Assembly: GCA_964560875.1 (NCBI GenBank)
Contig: CAZLMW010000002.1
Coordinates: forward strand, 56,748 to 120,747
DNA length: 64,000 nt
Origin: CAZLMW01 sp964560875
GTDB lineage: Bacteria; Myxococcota_A; UBA9042
Direction of reading: 5' to 3'
Under the pieces are notes generated by a model. The model was given only the letters and a program-made list of their open reading frames with translations. It was not told where the DNA came from and searched no databases. Below, one piece after another: positions 35,163-44,468 of this stretch (position 1 is its first letter; every line of letters begins with the position of its first letter). The position numbers were made by a program, and so were the translations under genes.

Positions 35163-37021
35163 GCGAGAATCGTCTGGATCGCGATACCGACGCCCGTGAT
35201 GCTCTCGCCGGCGACAACACCTGCGGCGAGCACGATGAGGAAGCGGTCGGCCCACGACTTGGCGAACTTGTTGCTGATCACCAGGGCGACGCCGCCGATG
35301 AACATCGACAGCGAGTAGAAGGCAGGCAGCGTGAACCCGAGCCCGATCGCGCCGGCCGAGGGGATCCACTTGGTGACGTGCTTGGGGGCGAGCTTTTCGA
35401 TCACGGCCGCGACCACTCCGATGGAGCCCGCGATAAGCATGGCGTCAACGGCGCCTTCGGGCATGGCGTCGATGCCCTTCATGAAGATCTCGGCGACCGC
35501 TTTCCACGCGACCACCGCGGGCGCCGGCCATTCCTTGGTCATCAACATCTTCGCGGGGTCGGGAATCATCAGCAGGTAGCCGGCCGAACCCGCGAGCGAA
35601 CCCGCCATGACGCCGAACACCTGGGCGAGCGCTTGCAGCTTCGGTGACGCGCCGATCATCGCGCCGGTCTTCATGTCGTGGAGCAGGTCGGCGCACTGGC
35701 TGGCTGAACCGCCGGTCACGTTGGCGGCCATCAGGTTTGCAGCGGCGTTGCCGGGGCTGATGACGCCGAACATCAGCTGCGTCACCTTGCCCATCGCGCC
35801 GACCGGGGTGATGCCCGTCTCACCGGACACGCGAGCGGCGACGATCGCGAGAACGAAGGTCATCAGCACGGCGACAACGGCGGTCCAAACCGCGATGTCG
35901 AAGAGCCCGGCCTGGGTCCAAACCGCCAGCACCATCGCGATCGCGACGCCGCCCACGAACCAATTGCGGGGCACGTCGTGCTCGGTGTCCTTGGCGACGG
36001 TAGTGTCTCGCTTTGGCATCAGCGCGGCGACGACCGAGCGCCACGAAAACGCGAACGATGTCAGCGACGCCGTTACCATCATCGCGACACCGGGCCAGAG
36101 CAGCCACTTGATCGTCGCGCGGTACCACATCGCCTCGGGCGCGGCGCCACCCGCAGCGGCCCAACCCTGTTCGATCGCCCACGGCGCGAGCAACACCCAG
36201 CCGATGAACGAACCGAGCAGCATCGACGCGCCGGCACGCAGGCCAACGAGCCCGCCGACCGCGACCATCAGCAGCGACGGATCGAGCGCAAATGTGACGT
36301 TCTTCCACGTGAACGACTTGATGCCCGCCTTGACGAAGCCGCCCTTGGTCGCGACCGCGAACGTGCCCGGAATCGTGATCAGGCCGACCTTGAAGCTGGA
36401 GACGATTTTGCCCTTGATGGCGAGCTTCCACAGACCCGCAACGAGGCCGCCGCCCATCAGGTACTTGACCCGGGCCATGGCCTCTTTGCCGTCCGCGTAG
36501 ATGTTCTTGATGGTCTCTGCCGTCGCGATGCCGTTGGGGTAGGGCAGCTTGTCGACGATCAGCATCTGCCGGCGCAGGCCGATCGCGACCACGATGCCGA
36601 CGATGCTCACAGCGAAGACCCAGACCGACAGCCAGCCCCAGCCCAGCTCGAAGCCGGTGAGCATCGTCAGCGCCGGGATTGGCGCGACCAGACCGGCCGA
36701 CGAAATGGACGCCGCTGACGACGCCGCGGTCTGGTTGATGTTGTTTTCGAGCATCCCCCAGTGCGGGGTCCCGAACGCTTTGTGAAGGCTCTGCCAGAGC
36801 GCGAACGACAGCAGCGCCGCCGTGATCGACATATTGAAGCCCCAGCCGATCTTGAGGCCCGCGTACACGTTGCACAGCGACAGGACCGCGCCGATGACCA
36901 TGCCCGTCAGGATCGCCCGAATGGTGAACTGCGGGTCGATCGTGTTGACGGGCGGGAACTCGGCGTGGGAATCGGTCGCGGCTTGGGGCTCGGCAGGCGA
37001 ATCTGCTTGGGTTGTGCTCAT
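35156..37021 (-). CDS. OPT-family oligopeptide/metal-chelate transporter
   Basis: 621 aa, polytopic inner-membrane protein with about 14-16 helices. Family motifs: FTIRAILTGMVIGAVLSLCNVYAGLKIGWGFNMSI, LENNINQTAASSAASISSAGLVAPIPAL and DKLPYPNGIATAETIKNIY. OPT proteins import oligopeptides or metal chelates by proton symport. The ATG at 37021 with AGGA upstream fits better than an in-frame start 39 bp earlier. The gene ends inside the 18-bp repeat array. Substrate cannot be told. Confidence 0.92.
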   Translation of the reverse strand: MSTTQADSPAEPQAATDSHAEFPPVNTIDPQFTIRAILTGMVIGAVLSLCNVYAGLKIGWGFNMSITAALLSFALWQSLHKAFGTPHWGMLENNINQTAASSAASISSAGLVAPIPALTMLTGFELGWGWLSVWVFAVSIVGIVVAIGLRRQMLIVDKLPYPNGIATAETIKNIYADGKEAMARVKYLMGGGLVAGLWKLAIKGKIVSSFKVGLITIPGTFAVATKGGFVKAGIKSFTWKNVTFALDPSLLMVAVGGLVGLRAGASMLLGSFIGWVLLAPWAIEQGWAAAGGAAPEAMWYRATIKWLLWPGVAMMVTASLTSFAFSWRSVVAALMPKRDTTVAKDTEHDVPRNWFVGGVAIAMVLAVWTQAGLFDIAVWTAVVAVLMTFVLAIVAARVSGETGITPVGAMGKVTQLMFGVISPGNAAANLMAANVTGGSASQCADLLHDMKTGAMIGASPKLQALAQVFGVMAGSLAGSAGYLLMIPDPAKMLMTKEWPAPAVVAWKAVAEIFMKGIDAMPEGAVDAMLIAGSIGVVAAVIEKLAPKHVTKWIPSAGAIGLGFTLPAFYSLSMFIGGVALVISNKFAKSWADRFLIVLAAGVVAGESITGVGIAIQTILAP

Positions 37022-37145
37022 GGCGCATCCTGAGATGAAACGGGCCGCCGCTTTTGCCACGAATCGGCATGTTGTGGTAGTCGCCCGACCCCGCGTTTGC
37101 CCGCAAGTTCGTGTGCATGGTGCGGTTTACGAAGGAAAAGAGACG

Positions 37146-38750
37146 ATGGAAGCCGCCCCTGCAAGACGCGCCGCCGAAGAGATCGCGCGCCGTCGGACGT
37201 TCGCCATCATCAGCCACCCGGACGCCGGTAAGACGACCATCACCGAGAAGCTGCTGCTCTTTGGTGGAGCGATCCAGCTCGCCGGGGCGGTCAAGCAGCG
37301 CAAGGCCCAACGGTCGGCTCGCAGCGACTGGATCAGCGTTGAAAAGGAGCGCGGCATCTCGGTCACGACGTCGGTGATGAGCTTCGAATACAAGGGGCTC
37401 GCGCTGAACCTGCTCGACACACCGGGCCACAACGACTTCTCCGAAGACACCTACCGCACGCTCACCGCGGTCGATGGTGTGTTGATGGTGATCGACGCCA
37501 GCAAGGGCGTGGAAGCGCAGACCGAGAAGCTGCTCGAGGTGTGTCGCCGGCAGCGCACGCCGGTCATCACGTTCATGAACAAGCTCGACCTCGGCGCCCG
37601 GGAGCCGCTGGAGCTGCTCGAGGAGCTCGAAAAGAAGCTTGAGATGGCCAGCACGCCGTTTACGTGGCCGATCGGCAGCGGGCCTCACTTCAAGGGCGTC
37701 TACGATCTGCGCGAGCGCCAGCTCTGCTTCTACCAGGCCGCCGCGCGAGGCCGCGCCAATGAGCGCGAGCTGATCAACGATCTCGATGCACCGGTTGTCG
37801 ACGAGCTGCTTGGCGCTGACGCCGATGTCTTGCGCGAAGAGGTCGAGCTGATCCAGGTGGCCGCCGACGAGTGGGATCCCGTCGCGTTCAACCGCGGCCA
37901 ACTGACCCCCGTGTTCTTCGGATCGGCGCTCAACAACTTCGGTGTCAAAGAGCTGCTCGACTGCTTTTGTGAGCTCAGCCCGCCGCCGCAGCCTCGCGCC
38001 ACGGAACACCGCCTTGTTGAGCCGGAGGAGTCGAAGTTTTCGGGCTTCGTCTTCAAGATCCAGGCGAACATGGACCCGCGTCACCGCGATCGCATGGCGT
38101 TTATCCGCGTATGTTCGGGCCGCTACGCACGCGGGATGAAGCTGCACCATGTCCGCACCAACAAATCGTCGGTGGTGCGCAACGCCATGACGTTTCTCGG
38201 TCGTGACCGCGACTTCGTGGACGAGGCCTGGCCGGGCGACATCATCGGCATCCCCAATCACGGCACCATCCGCATCGCGGACACGTTCACCGAGGGCGAA
38301 AAGCTCGGCTTCACCGCGCTGCCCAAGTTCGCGCCCGAGCTCTTCCGCGAAGCGCAACTCAAAGATCCGATGCGGCAAAAGGCGCTCTCCAAGGGCCTGC
38401 AACAGCTCTGCGAAGAGGGCGCTGCGCAGCTTTTCCGACCCCTGCTCGGCAGCCGGTGGATCGTCGGCGCGCTCGGATCGCTGCAGTTCGAGGTCATCGC
38501 GGCCCGTCTTCGTGACGAATACCGGGTTGAGTGCACGTTCAACCAGTCCAACCTGCGGGTCTGTCGCTGGGTCCGCCACGACGATGCCTTCGATCTCAAG
38601 ACCTTCGAGCGCCGCCACATCCAGGACCTCTACCGGGATGAGCGCGGTTACCTGTGCCTGCTGACCGAGACCCGCTTCCGGTCGGACTACATCGCCGAAA
38701 AGAACCCCGACATCGAGCTGACCACGACGATGGAACTGTCGGGGACCTGA
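37146..38750 (+). CDS. prfC: Peptide chain release factor 3
   Basis: 534 aa GTPase that recycles RF1/RF2 after termination. G1 SHPDAGKTTITEKLL, the RF3-specific KARRSARSDW-like segment (QRKAQRSARSDWISVEKERG), GISVTTSVM switch, G3 DTPGHNDFSEDTYRTL and G4 NKLD are all present. Domain II and III motifs (FKIQANMDPRHRDRMAFIRVCSG; SLQFEVIAARL) are typical of RF3 rather than EF-G. The ATG at 37146 has AAGGAAAAGAG upstream. Confidence 0.96.
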   Translation: MEAAPARRAAEEIARRRTFAIISHPDAGKTTITEKLLLFGGAIQLAGAVKQRKAQRSARSDWISVEKERGISVTTSVMSFEYKGLALNLLDTPGHNDFSEDTYRTLTAVDGVLMVIDASKGVEAQTEKLLEVCRRQRTPVITFMNKLDLGAREPLELLEELEKKLEMASTPFTWPIGSGPHFKGVYDLRERQLCFYQAAARGRANERELINDLDAPVVDELLGADADVLREEVELIQVAADEWDPVAFNRGQLTPVFFGSALNNFGVKELLDCFCELSPPPQPRATEHRLVEPEESKFSGFVFKIQANMDPRHRDRMAFIRVCSGRYARGMKLHHVRTNKSSVVRNAMTFLGRDRDFVDEAWPGDIIGIPNHGTIRIADTFTEGEKLGFTALPKFAPELFREAQLKDPMRQKALSKGLQQLCEEGAAQLFRPLLGSRWIVGALGSLQFEVIAARLRDEYRVECTFNQSNLRVCRWVRHDDAFDLKTFERRHIQDLYRDERGYLCLLTETRFRSDYIAEKNPDIELTTTMELSGT

Positions 38751-38816
38751 CGGCTCCTCAAAACGACGACTGCTACCCGATGTTGCGGCGCGCCGGCATC
38801 GGCGTACTATCGAGCC

Positions 38817-39545
38817 ATGAACACCCGACTCCGCCCGTTCCTTGTGGGCCTCGCCGCCGCGACAATGCTGGTTTCCATGCCTGCGTTCGCGGACGACGAC
38901 GCCGTTTCCGAAGACTCGATTCCGGCGGCCGACAAGCCGACCAAGACGCCCGGTGCCGTCAAGCCCAAGACGCCTGACGACACGCCGCCGCCGGCCGTCA
39001 AAGCGGGGCCGACCGACGGCCGCGTGTTGCCGCCCAAGTCCAACGTGCTGCTCGAGGCGGCGTTTGGACGCATGGCTCCCGAGCTCGTGCTCGACAACGC
39101 CAAGATCGAGAAGACGTCGGTCACCGCGAAGGTGTGCACCGCCGACAAGAGCGCGTGCTTCGAGCTCACGCTCACCGACCCCAAGCGCGACTGCAAAGGC
39201 AAGGTCGTCGGCGCGTGGTGCCTGACCTGGAAAGCCGCGCCCGACGACATCATGGTCGCCAAGGCCGAATCGGCGCTCGGTTCGGACTCCGATGAGAAGG
39301 TCTGGGCCGTCGCTGCTCACAAACCGCTGGCCGGCAACAAACCCGGCGTTGGCCCTCCCGGCAACATGCCCTCGCCCGCGACCCTGGTTGAGCATCTCGG
39401 CCAGGCCCCGCGCGAGATGCCGCAGGCCGAAATGAGCGATCCGTCGCTGTTGCTGCTGCTCGCGGCCGCGTTCGGTGTGCTCATCGCCGCGATCGCGCTG
39501 TTCCGCATGCGCGGTGATGGCGACTCGGGCGATGGCGAAGGCTAA
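38817..39545 (+). CDS. Hypothetical exported protein with C-terminal membrane anchor
   Basis: 242 aa, not recognised. Signal peptide MNTRLRPFLVGLAAATMLVSMPAFADDD with an AFA-D cleavage site. A Pro/Lys/Thr-rich low-complexity linker follows (38-70). The central part has four cysteines (VCTADKSACFELTLTD, KRDCKGKVVGAWCLTW), likely two disulfides. Near the C-terminus is one helix LLLLLAAAFGVLIAAIALF followed by a short charged tail. So it is probably periplasmic and tethered to the inner membrane at its C-terminus. It lies 66 bp after prfC. Confidence 0.65.
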   Translation: MNTRLRPFLVGLAAATMLVSMPAFADDDAVSEDSIPAADKPTKTPGAVKPKTPDDTPPPAVKAGPTDGRVLPPKSNVLLEAAFGRMAPELVLDNAKIEKTSVTAKVCTADKSACFELTLTDPKRDCKGKVVGAWCLTWKAAPDDIMVAKAESALGSDSDEKVWAVAAHKPLAGNKPGVGPPGNMPSPATLVEHLGQAPREMPQAEMSDPSLLLLLAAAFGVLIAAIALFRMRGDGDSGDGEG

Positions 39546-39586
39546 GCCGCGGTAAGCAACTTTCCTCGCCACAACCGGCCGATCCT

Positions 39587-40396
39587 GTGCAACGGCGCGT
39601 GATGCAGATCGTCCTGATCATCGTCGGCGCGTGGGTCGTCGTTGTCCTTTCCCTGTTCGTCTTGCAGCGCAAGATGGTGTTTCCGGCCCCGCCGCCTCTC
39701 CCCGTCGCGTCATCCGGCGCGCTCGAGCTTGTTCGTTTCGGTCCTGAGTCGGCGCAAGGGGCGGCTTTGTGGGTAGCGCCAGCCGAAGGCGGACCGGTCG
39801 TTGTGCATTTTCACGGCAACGCCGAACAGCTTGCCGGCCAAGCGGAATTGGCAGCGTTGTACGGGCGCCGTGGCATCGGGTTCCTGGCCGTCGAATTCCC
39901 GGGCTATGGCCCGCTCGCCGAGCAAGAGACGTCCGAGCAAGCCATCGTCGACCACGCCACCGCCGCGATTCGTTACCTGCGCGAAGAGCTGAAGATTCCC
40001 CGGGAACGCACCGTCCTGCAGGGACGTTCACTGGGGTCTGGGGCCGCTTGTGCATTGGCCGCGGCAGGCGAGGGCGCTCGACTCGTGCTCTTGTCGCCGT
40101 TCAAGTCGCTGCCCGATGTCGCTGCCGGCCACTACCCATGGGTGCCCGTGAGGCTGTTGTTGCGCGACCGATTCGACAACCTCACCCGCGCCAAACGTAT
40201 CGATATTCCCGTCGTCATCGTGCACGGCGAGATCGACGGCATCGTTCCCTACAGCCACGGAAAAGCCCTCGCCGAGACGTTCCCCGAGGCCGAGTTGGTG
40301 ACCATCAAGGGCGCCGGTCACAACGACCTGCTGGCCCGCGGCGGACAGTCCGTTTTCGCGAAGATGATGTCCTTCGCGCTCGGAACTGTGCAGTAG
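39587..40396 (+). CDS. Alpha/beta hydrolase with N-terminal membrane anchor
   Basis: 269 aa from a GTG; an in-frame ATG at 39602 is the alternative. One N-terminal helix (IVLIIVGAWVVVVLSLFVL) is followed by a hydrolase domain resembling the BEM46/ABHD13 group: oxyanion-hole HFHGNAEQ, nucleophile elbow GRSLGSG (Ser), acid in HGEIDGIVP (Asp) and His in KGAGHNDLL. All three catalytic residues are present. Substrate unknown; members act on esters or thioesters. It precedes the betaine genes by 66 bp, same strand, without clear functional link. Confidence 0.82.
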   Translation: MQRRVMQIVLIIVGAWVVVVLSLFVLQRKMVFPAPPPLPVASSGALELVRFGPESAQGAALWVAPAEGGPVVVHFHGNAEQLAGQAELAALYGRRGIGFLAVEFPGYGPLAEQETSEQAIVDHATAAIRYLREELKIPRERTVLQGRSLGSGAACALAAAGEGARLVLLSPFKSLPDVAAGHYPWVPVRLLLRDRFDNLTRAKRIDIPVVIVHGEIDGIVPYSHGKALAETFPEAELVTIKGAGHNDLLARGGQSVFAKMMSFALGTVQ

Positions 40397-40462
40397 CGCA
40401 GGGCCTCCTCCCGCTGACCGTGCGGCTTTGACACCGGCTGCCACGCGTCCCACTGTGCAGCC

Positions 40463-42112
40463 GTGTCCGACCGCATATACGACAAGATCATCGTGGGGGC
40501 CGGATCGGCCGGCTGCGTGCTTGCCCATCGACTAAGCGAAGATCCGTCCACAAGCGTCCTCGTGTTGGAAGCCGGCGGCCCCGATCGGAAGTGGGATTTC
40601 CGAATCCACATGCCCGCGGCGCTCACCTGGCCGCTCGCGAGCAAGACCTACAACTGGTGGTACGAGTCCGGGCCTGAACCCTTCCTCGACGGGCGACGGG
40701 TCTACCAGCCTCGGGGCAAGGTCCTCGGTGGCTCCAGCACCATCAACGGCATGATCTACATCCGCGGCAACGCGATGGATTTTCAGAAGTGGGCCGCCAT
40801 GCCCGGCCTGCAGGATTGGAGCTACGCGCACGTGCTGCCGTACTTCAAGCGAATCGAAACGCGGCTGGTCGGCGGCGATGACTACCGAGGCGACGCCGGG
40901 CCGCTGTATTTGACGACACCTGACTGCGACAACCCGCTCTTCGACGCGTTCTTCAAAGCGGCGGAGCAGGCCGGCTATCCGCTCACCGACGACGTCAACG
41001 GCTACCAGCAAGAGGGTTTTGGCAAGTTCGACCGCACGACCTATCGCGGCCGCCGCTGGAACGCCGCGCGGGCTTACCTGCATCCGGTCTTGGGCCGACC
41101 CAACCTCGAGGTACGCTGCGGGGTGATGGCGACCCGCATCGTCTTCGAAGGCGACCGAGCCGTCGGCGTGGCGATTTCCGAAGGCGGCCGGGAGTCCGTC
41201 GTGCGCGGCGGCGAAATCATCTGCTGCGGCGGCGCGATCAACTCGCCTGCGCTGCTTCAACATTCCGGAGTCGGGGACGCGAAACGGCTCGAAGGCCTCG
41301 GCATCGACGTCGTCGCTCATATTCCCGGGGTTGGCGAGAACCTGCAGGACCACGCCGAGGTGTACGTGCAATACGCCTGCAAGAAGCCGGTCAGCCTCTA
41401 CCCCTCGCTCAAGTGGTACAACCAACCCGCGATCGGCTTTGAGTGGCTCTTTGAACGGACTGGAACCGGGGCCAGCAATCACTTCGAAGCGGGCGGCTTC
41501 ATCCGCGGCAACGACCGCGTGCCGTATCCCAACCTGCAGTACCACTTCCTGCCGCTCGCTGTTCGCTATGACGGCACGGCGCCCAATGCGGGCCACGGCT
41601 ACCAGGTGCATGTCGGGCCGATGAACACCGATGTCCGCGGACACGTGCGCATCACGTCCAGCGACCCCGCCGATTACCCCGAGATCGTCTTCAACTACCT
41701 GGGGACCGAGCAGGAAAAGCGCGAGTGGATCGAAGCGATCGCGGTAACGCGCCACCTGATGACCCAGCCGGCGTTCGACGAATTCCGCGGCGAGGAGCTC
41801 GCGCCCGGACCCGATGTGCAGACCGATGACGAGGTGCTTGCCTTCATTCGTCGCGAGCTCGAGAGCGCGTATCACCCAAGCTGCACCTGCGCGATGGGCG
41901 CTGGCGATGACGCCGTGACGACGCCCGAGCTGGCGGTGCACGGTTTGCGCGGATTGCGGGTCGTGGATGCTTCGGTGATGCCCGCGGTGACCAACGGCAA
42001 CATCTACGCGCCGGTCTTGATGATCGCGGAGAAGGCGGCGGACATGATCCTCGGCAACACGCCTTTGTCGCCGTTGAACCTGCCGTTTTACCGCAAGGAG
42101 GCAGCCTCGTGA
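40463..42112 (+). CDS. betA: Choline dehydrogenase (GMC oxidoreductase)
   Basis: 549 aa flavoenzyme oxidising choline to betaine aldehyde. The N-terminal FAD motif IIVGAGSAGCVLAHRL is followed by LVLEAGG. GMC signatures: GKVLGGSSTINGMIYIRGN and GGAINSPALLQHSGVG. The C-terminal active-site region is YHPSCTCAMG (conserved His) with MPAVTNGNIYAPVLMIAEKAADMI. Length and motifs match BetA. It starts with GTG and overlaps the downstream aldehyde dehydrogenase by GTGA, which supports the choline assignment over other GMC alcohol oxidases. Confidence 0.92.
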   Translation: MSDRIYDKIIVGAGSAGCVLAHRLSEDPSTSVLVLEAGGPDRKWDFRIHMPAALTWPLASKTYNWWYESGPEPFLDGRRVYQPRGKVLGGSSTINGMIYIRGNAMDFQKWAAMPGLQDWSYAHVLPYFKRIETRLVGGDDYRGDAGPLYLTTPDCDNPLFDAFFKAAEQAGYPLTDDVNGYQQEGFGKFDRTTYRGRRWNAARAYLHPVLGRPNLEVRCGVMATRIVFEGDRAVGVAISEGGRESVVRGGEIICCGGAINSPALLQHSGVGDAKRLEGLGIDVVAHIPGVGENLQDHAEVYVQYACKKPVSLYPSLKWYNQPAIGFEWLFERTGTGASNHFEAGGFIRGNDRVPYPNLQYHFLPLAVRYDGTAPNAGHGYQVHVGPMNTDVRGHVRITSSDPADYPEIVFNYLGTEQEKREWIEAIAVTRHLMTQPAFDEFRGEELAPGPDVQTDDEVLAFIRRELESAYHPSCTCAMGAGDDAVTTPELAVHGLRGLRVVDASVMPAVTNGNIYAPVLMIAEKAADMILGNTPLSPLNLPFYRKEAAS

Positions 42113-43584
42113 CGCGCTTGTACATCGACGGAATGTGGCGCGAAGCGGCGTCCGGACAGACGCGATCGATCCTCGATCCCGGCGACGGATCGGAGGTGGC
42201 TCGTGTCGCCGAGGGCGGGTGCGAGGACACAGAGAGCGCGATTGCCGCGGCTCGGAAGGCATTTGACGCCGGACCGTGGCGGCAGACGACCTGGACTCAA
42301 CGCGCGGACCTCCTCGACGATTTAGCCGACCGAGTCGCCGCCCAGCGCGATGAGCTGGCCCTTGTCGAGACCCGTGACACCGGCAAAACGGTCACCGAGA
42401 GCCTCTGGGATATGGACGACGTCGCGGCGGTCTTTCGCTACTACGGCCGCCTCGCTCGCGAACAGCAACCCGCGCATCTCGAAGCGCCCGGCGACAACAC
42501 CACCAGCGTCGTTGTGGCCGAACCCGTCGGCGTGTGCGCCCTGATCCTGCCGTGGAACTACCCGCTCTTGCAGGCGTCCTGGAAGCTTGCGCCGGCCCTC
42601 GCCGCGGGCTGCACGGTGGTCATCAAACCCAGCGAACTGACCCCGCTGAGCACACTGCGCATGACCGAATTGATGCACGAGATGCCGATCCCAGCCGGCG
42701 TCGTGAACACCGTGCTCGGACCCGGACCGACCGTTGGCGCAACCATGGCCGAAAGCCATGACGTGGATCTCGTCTCCTTCACCGGTGGTGGGGCGACAGG
42801 GCGCCGCATCATGCGAGCCGCAGCGGGCAACCTGAAACGCATCGCGCTGGAGCTCGGCGGCAAGAATCCCCACCTCATTTTTGCAGACGCCGACCTCGAT
42901 CTCGCCGTCGATGCGGCCCTCAACGGCGGCCTCTTTCACGCCGGACAGGTGTGCTCGGCCGGCGCGCGGTTGCTGGTTGAAGACACCATCGCCGATCGCT
43001 TCGTGGCCGCGCTCGCCAAGCAGATGGCGGCCGTTCGGGTCGGTCGCGGCACAGTTGCTGACACCCAAATGGGGCCGCTCATCTCCGCCGAACACCGCGA
43101 GAAGGTCCATCGACACGTTCGCCAGGCCGTCGCCGATGGCGCGACATTGGTCGTCGGCGGAAACATGCCGGCCGATCCCGACCTCGCCGAGGGGTTCTTT
43201 TATCCCCCGACGCTGCTCGCCGACTGCACACCCGACATGGCCATCACGCGCGCCGAGGTGTTCGGGCCGGTCATCAGCGTCGAGCGATTCGCAACCGAGG
43301 ACGAGGCCGTCGCGCGCGCCAACGACACCGAATACGGGCTGGCTGCAGGCGTTCGCACCAACGACGAAGAGCGCATCGCGCGCGTCACCGCTGCACTTCG
43401 TTTCGGCACCGTCTGGGCCAACGACTACAACATCTACTTTCCACAGGCGCCGTGGGGCGGCTTCAAGCAGTCGGGCATCGGTCGGGAGCTCGGTCGCGTG
43501 GGGCTGCACGAATACCTCGAGCTCAAACACGTGTTCCGCAACCACGCTCCCGCCGCCTTGCGCTGGTTCGGGGACCAATCGTGA
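42109..43584 (+). CDS. betB: Betaine aldehyde dehydrogenase
   Basis: 491 aa NAD(P)-dependent aldehyde dehydrogenase converting betaine aldehyde to glycine betaine. Motifs: LPWNYPLLQASWKLAPALAAG, the cofactor loop SFTGGGATGRRIM, the general-base Glu in LELGGKNPHLIF and the catalytic Cys in HAGQVCSAGARLLVE. EVFGPVISVERF and the C-terminal PQAPWGGFKQSGIGRELG are typical. It begins with GTG inside the betA stop. A strong hairpin lies 40 bp downstream. Confidence 0.92.
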   Translation: MTRLYIDGMWREAASGQTRSILDPGDGSEVARVAEGGCEDTESAIAAARKAFDAGPWRQTTWTQRADLLDDLADRVAAQRDELALVETRDTGKTVTESLWDMDDVAAVFRYYGRLAREQQPAHLEAPGDNTTSVVVAEPVGVCALILPWNYPLLQASWKLAPALAAGCTVVIKPSELTPLSTLRMTELMHEMPIPAGVVNTVLGPGPTVGATMAESHDVDLVSFTGGGATGRRIMRAAAGNLKRIALELGGKNPHLIFADADLDLAVDAALNGGLFHAGQVCSAGARLLVEDTIADRFVAALAKQMAAVRVGRGTVADTQMGPLISAEHREKVHRHVRQAVADGATLVVGGNMPADPDLAEGFFYPPTLLADCTPDMAITRAEVFGPVISVERFATEDEAVARANDTEYGLAAGVRTNDEERIARVTAALRFGTVWANDYNIYFPQAPWGGFKQSGIGRELGRVGLHEYLELKHVFRNHAPAALRWFGDQS

Positions 43585-43624
43585 GCGGAGCCAACAGCGA
43601 CGTAGACGGAGCGCGAATCGCGTG

Positions 43625-43677
43625 GGGGTGTGATCTTTTGGCCGGTCAGCTGTCGCTTTCCGGCCGGATCACACCCC
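43625..43677 (+). terminator. Strong two-tier hairpin between betB and the HAD gene
   Basis: GGGGTGTGATC (43625-43635) pairs exactly with GATCACACCCC (43667-43677). An inner stem GGCCGG (43640-43645)/CCGGCC (43660-43665) adds six pairs around a 14-nt loop. A T-rich stretch (GTTGTTTCGTTTCT) follows some 10 nt later. It may terminate or attenuate transcription after betAB, or be a regulatory RNA element; it is too symmetrical to exclude a protein operator. Confidence 0.55.
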
Positions 43678-43781
43678 GGGGGCGTTGTTTCGTTTCTCCG
43701 TGCCGCAAGCGGCACTGCGCGCCAGGACAGCCTCCGGCATGTCCGCTTGCCCAGACCCCTCGCGGTAGTCGTGACCGGCAT

Positions 43782-44468
43782 GTGAATCACGCCCTCGCGT
43801 GGGGCCGCGACATCCAGGCCGTGATGTTCGACATGGACGGCACCCTGGTCGACTCCGAGCACCTGACCGACCTGGCCGTTGAGCGGACATTGGCGCAGTA
43901 CGGCATCGACATCGAGGTCGACACGACGATCTTTCACGGTGTCACCTGGCGCCGCATCGCGTCGATCCTGCGCTCGATGGCACCAGCGCTCGACGACGTG
44001 CCGCTCGAAGCCGAGCTGCAGACGCTCTTTCACGACGGCCTCTTGACCACCGACCCCGCGCCGATCCCCGGTGCACGAGCCACGGTCATGGCCGCCGCAG
44101 CGCGAGTCCCCGCCGCGATCACATCGTCCAGCGACCGGGCCAGCGTCGACCATGTCGTCGCCCGCCTTGACCTTGCCGCGCACCTGCAAACCATCGTGTG
44201 CGCGCAAGACATCGAGCGCTCCAAGCCCGATCCGCAGATCTACGAGCTCGCCGCCGTCCGACTCGGCATCCCCGCCAAACACGGCCTGGTGTTTGAAGAC
44301 GCCATCGCCGGTCTGCAGGCGGCCAGGGCAGCCGGAATGCGCACCATCGCAATCGCCCGCGACAGGACCGGCTCGGAACGCGAGGCCCTGCAAGCGCTCG
44401 CCGACGTCACCATCGCCGATTTCACCGAGCTCCCCGCCGGATTCCTCGCTTCCCTGGGCGGGTCATGA
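43782..44468 (+). CDS. HAD-family phosphatase (beta-phosphoglucomutase-like)
   Basis: 228 aa from a GTG at 43782; the exact start is uncertain and the core begins at VMFDMDGTLVDSEHLTD. HAD motif I is DMDGTLVD, motif II ITSSSD (Ser), motif III the Lys in IERSKPDPQIY and motif IV VFEDAIAGLQAA. A helical cap lies between motifs I and II, so it is a small-molecule phosphatase or mutase. It overlaps the OPA-type transporter start by ATGA. From context it could release phosphate from a phosphorylated choline or glycerol compound; this is inference. Confidence 0.88.
   Translation: MNHALAWGRDIQAVMFDMDGTLVDSEHLTDLAVERTLAQYGIDIEVDTTIFHGVTWRRIASILRSMAPALDDVPLEAELQTLFHDGLLTTDPAPIPGARATVMAAAARVPAAITSSSDRASVDHVVARLDLAAHLQTIVCAQDIERSKPDPQIYELAAVRLGIPAKHGLVFEDAIAGLQAARAAGMRTIAIARDRTGSEREALQALADVTIADFTELPAGFLASLGGS

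Noticed and set aside
34420..35318. Protein-coding frames built on the 18-bp repeat (hexapeptide arrays on both strands)
   Set aside because: They overlap the OPT gene or the lipoprotein gene in other frames and have no start signal; the periodicity alone makes them open.
35820..39572. 1250-codon minus-strand open frame crossing the OPT gene, prfC and the next gene
   Set aside because: Exceptional length, but it runs antisense to prfC and its neighbour and out of frame in the OPT gene; it reflects high GC, not a gene.
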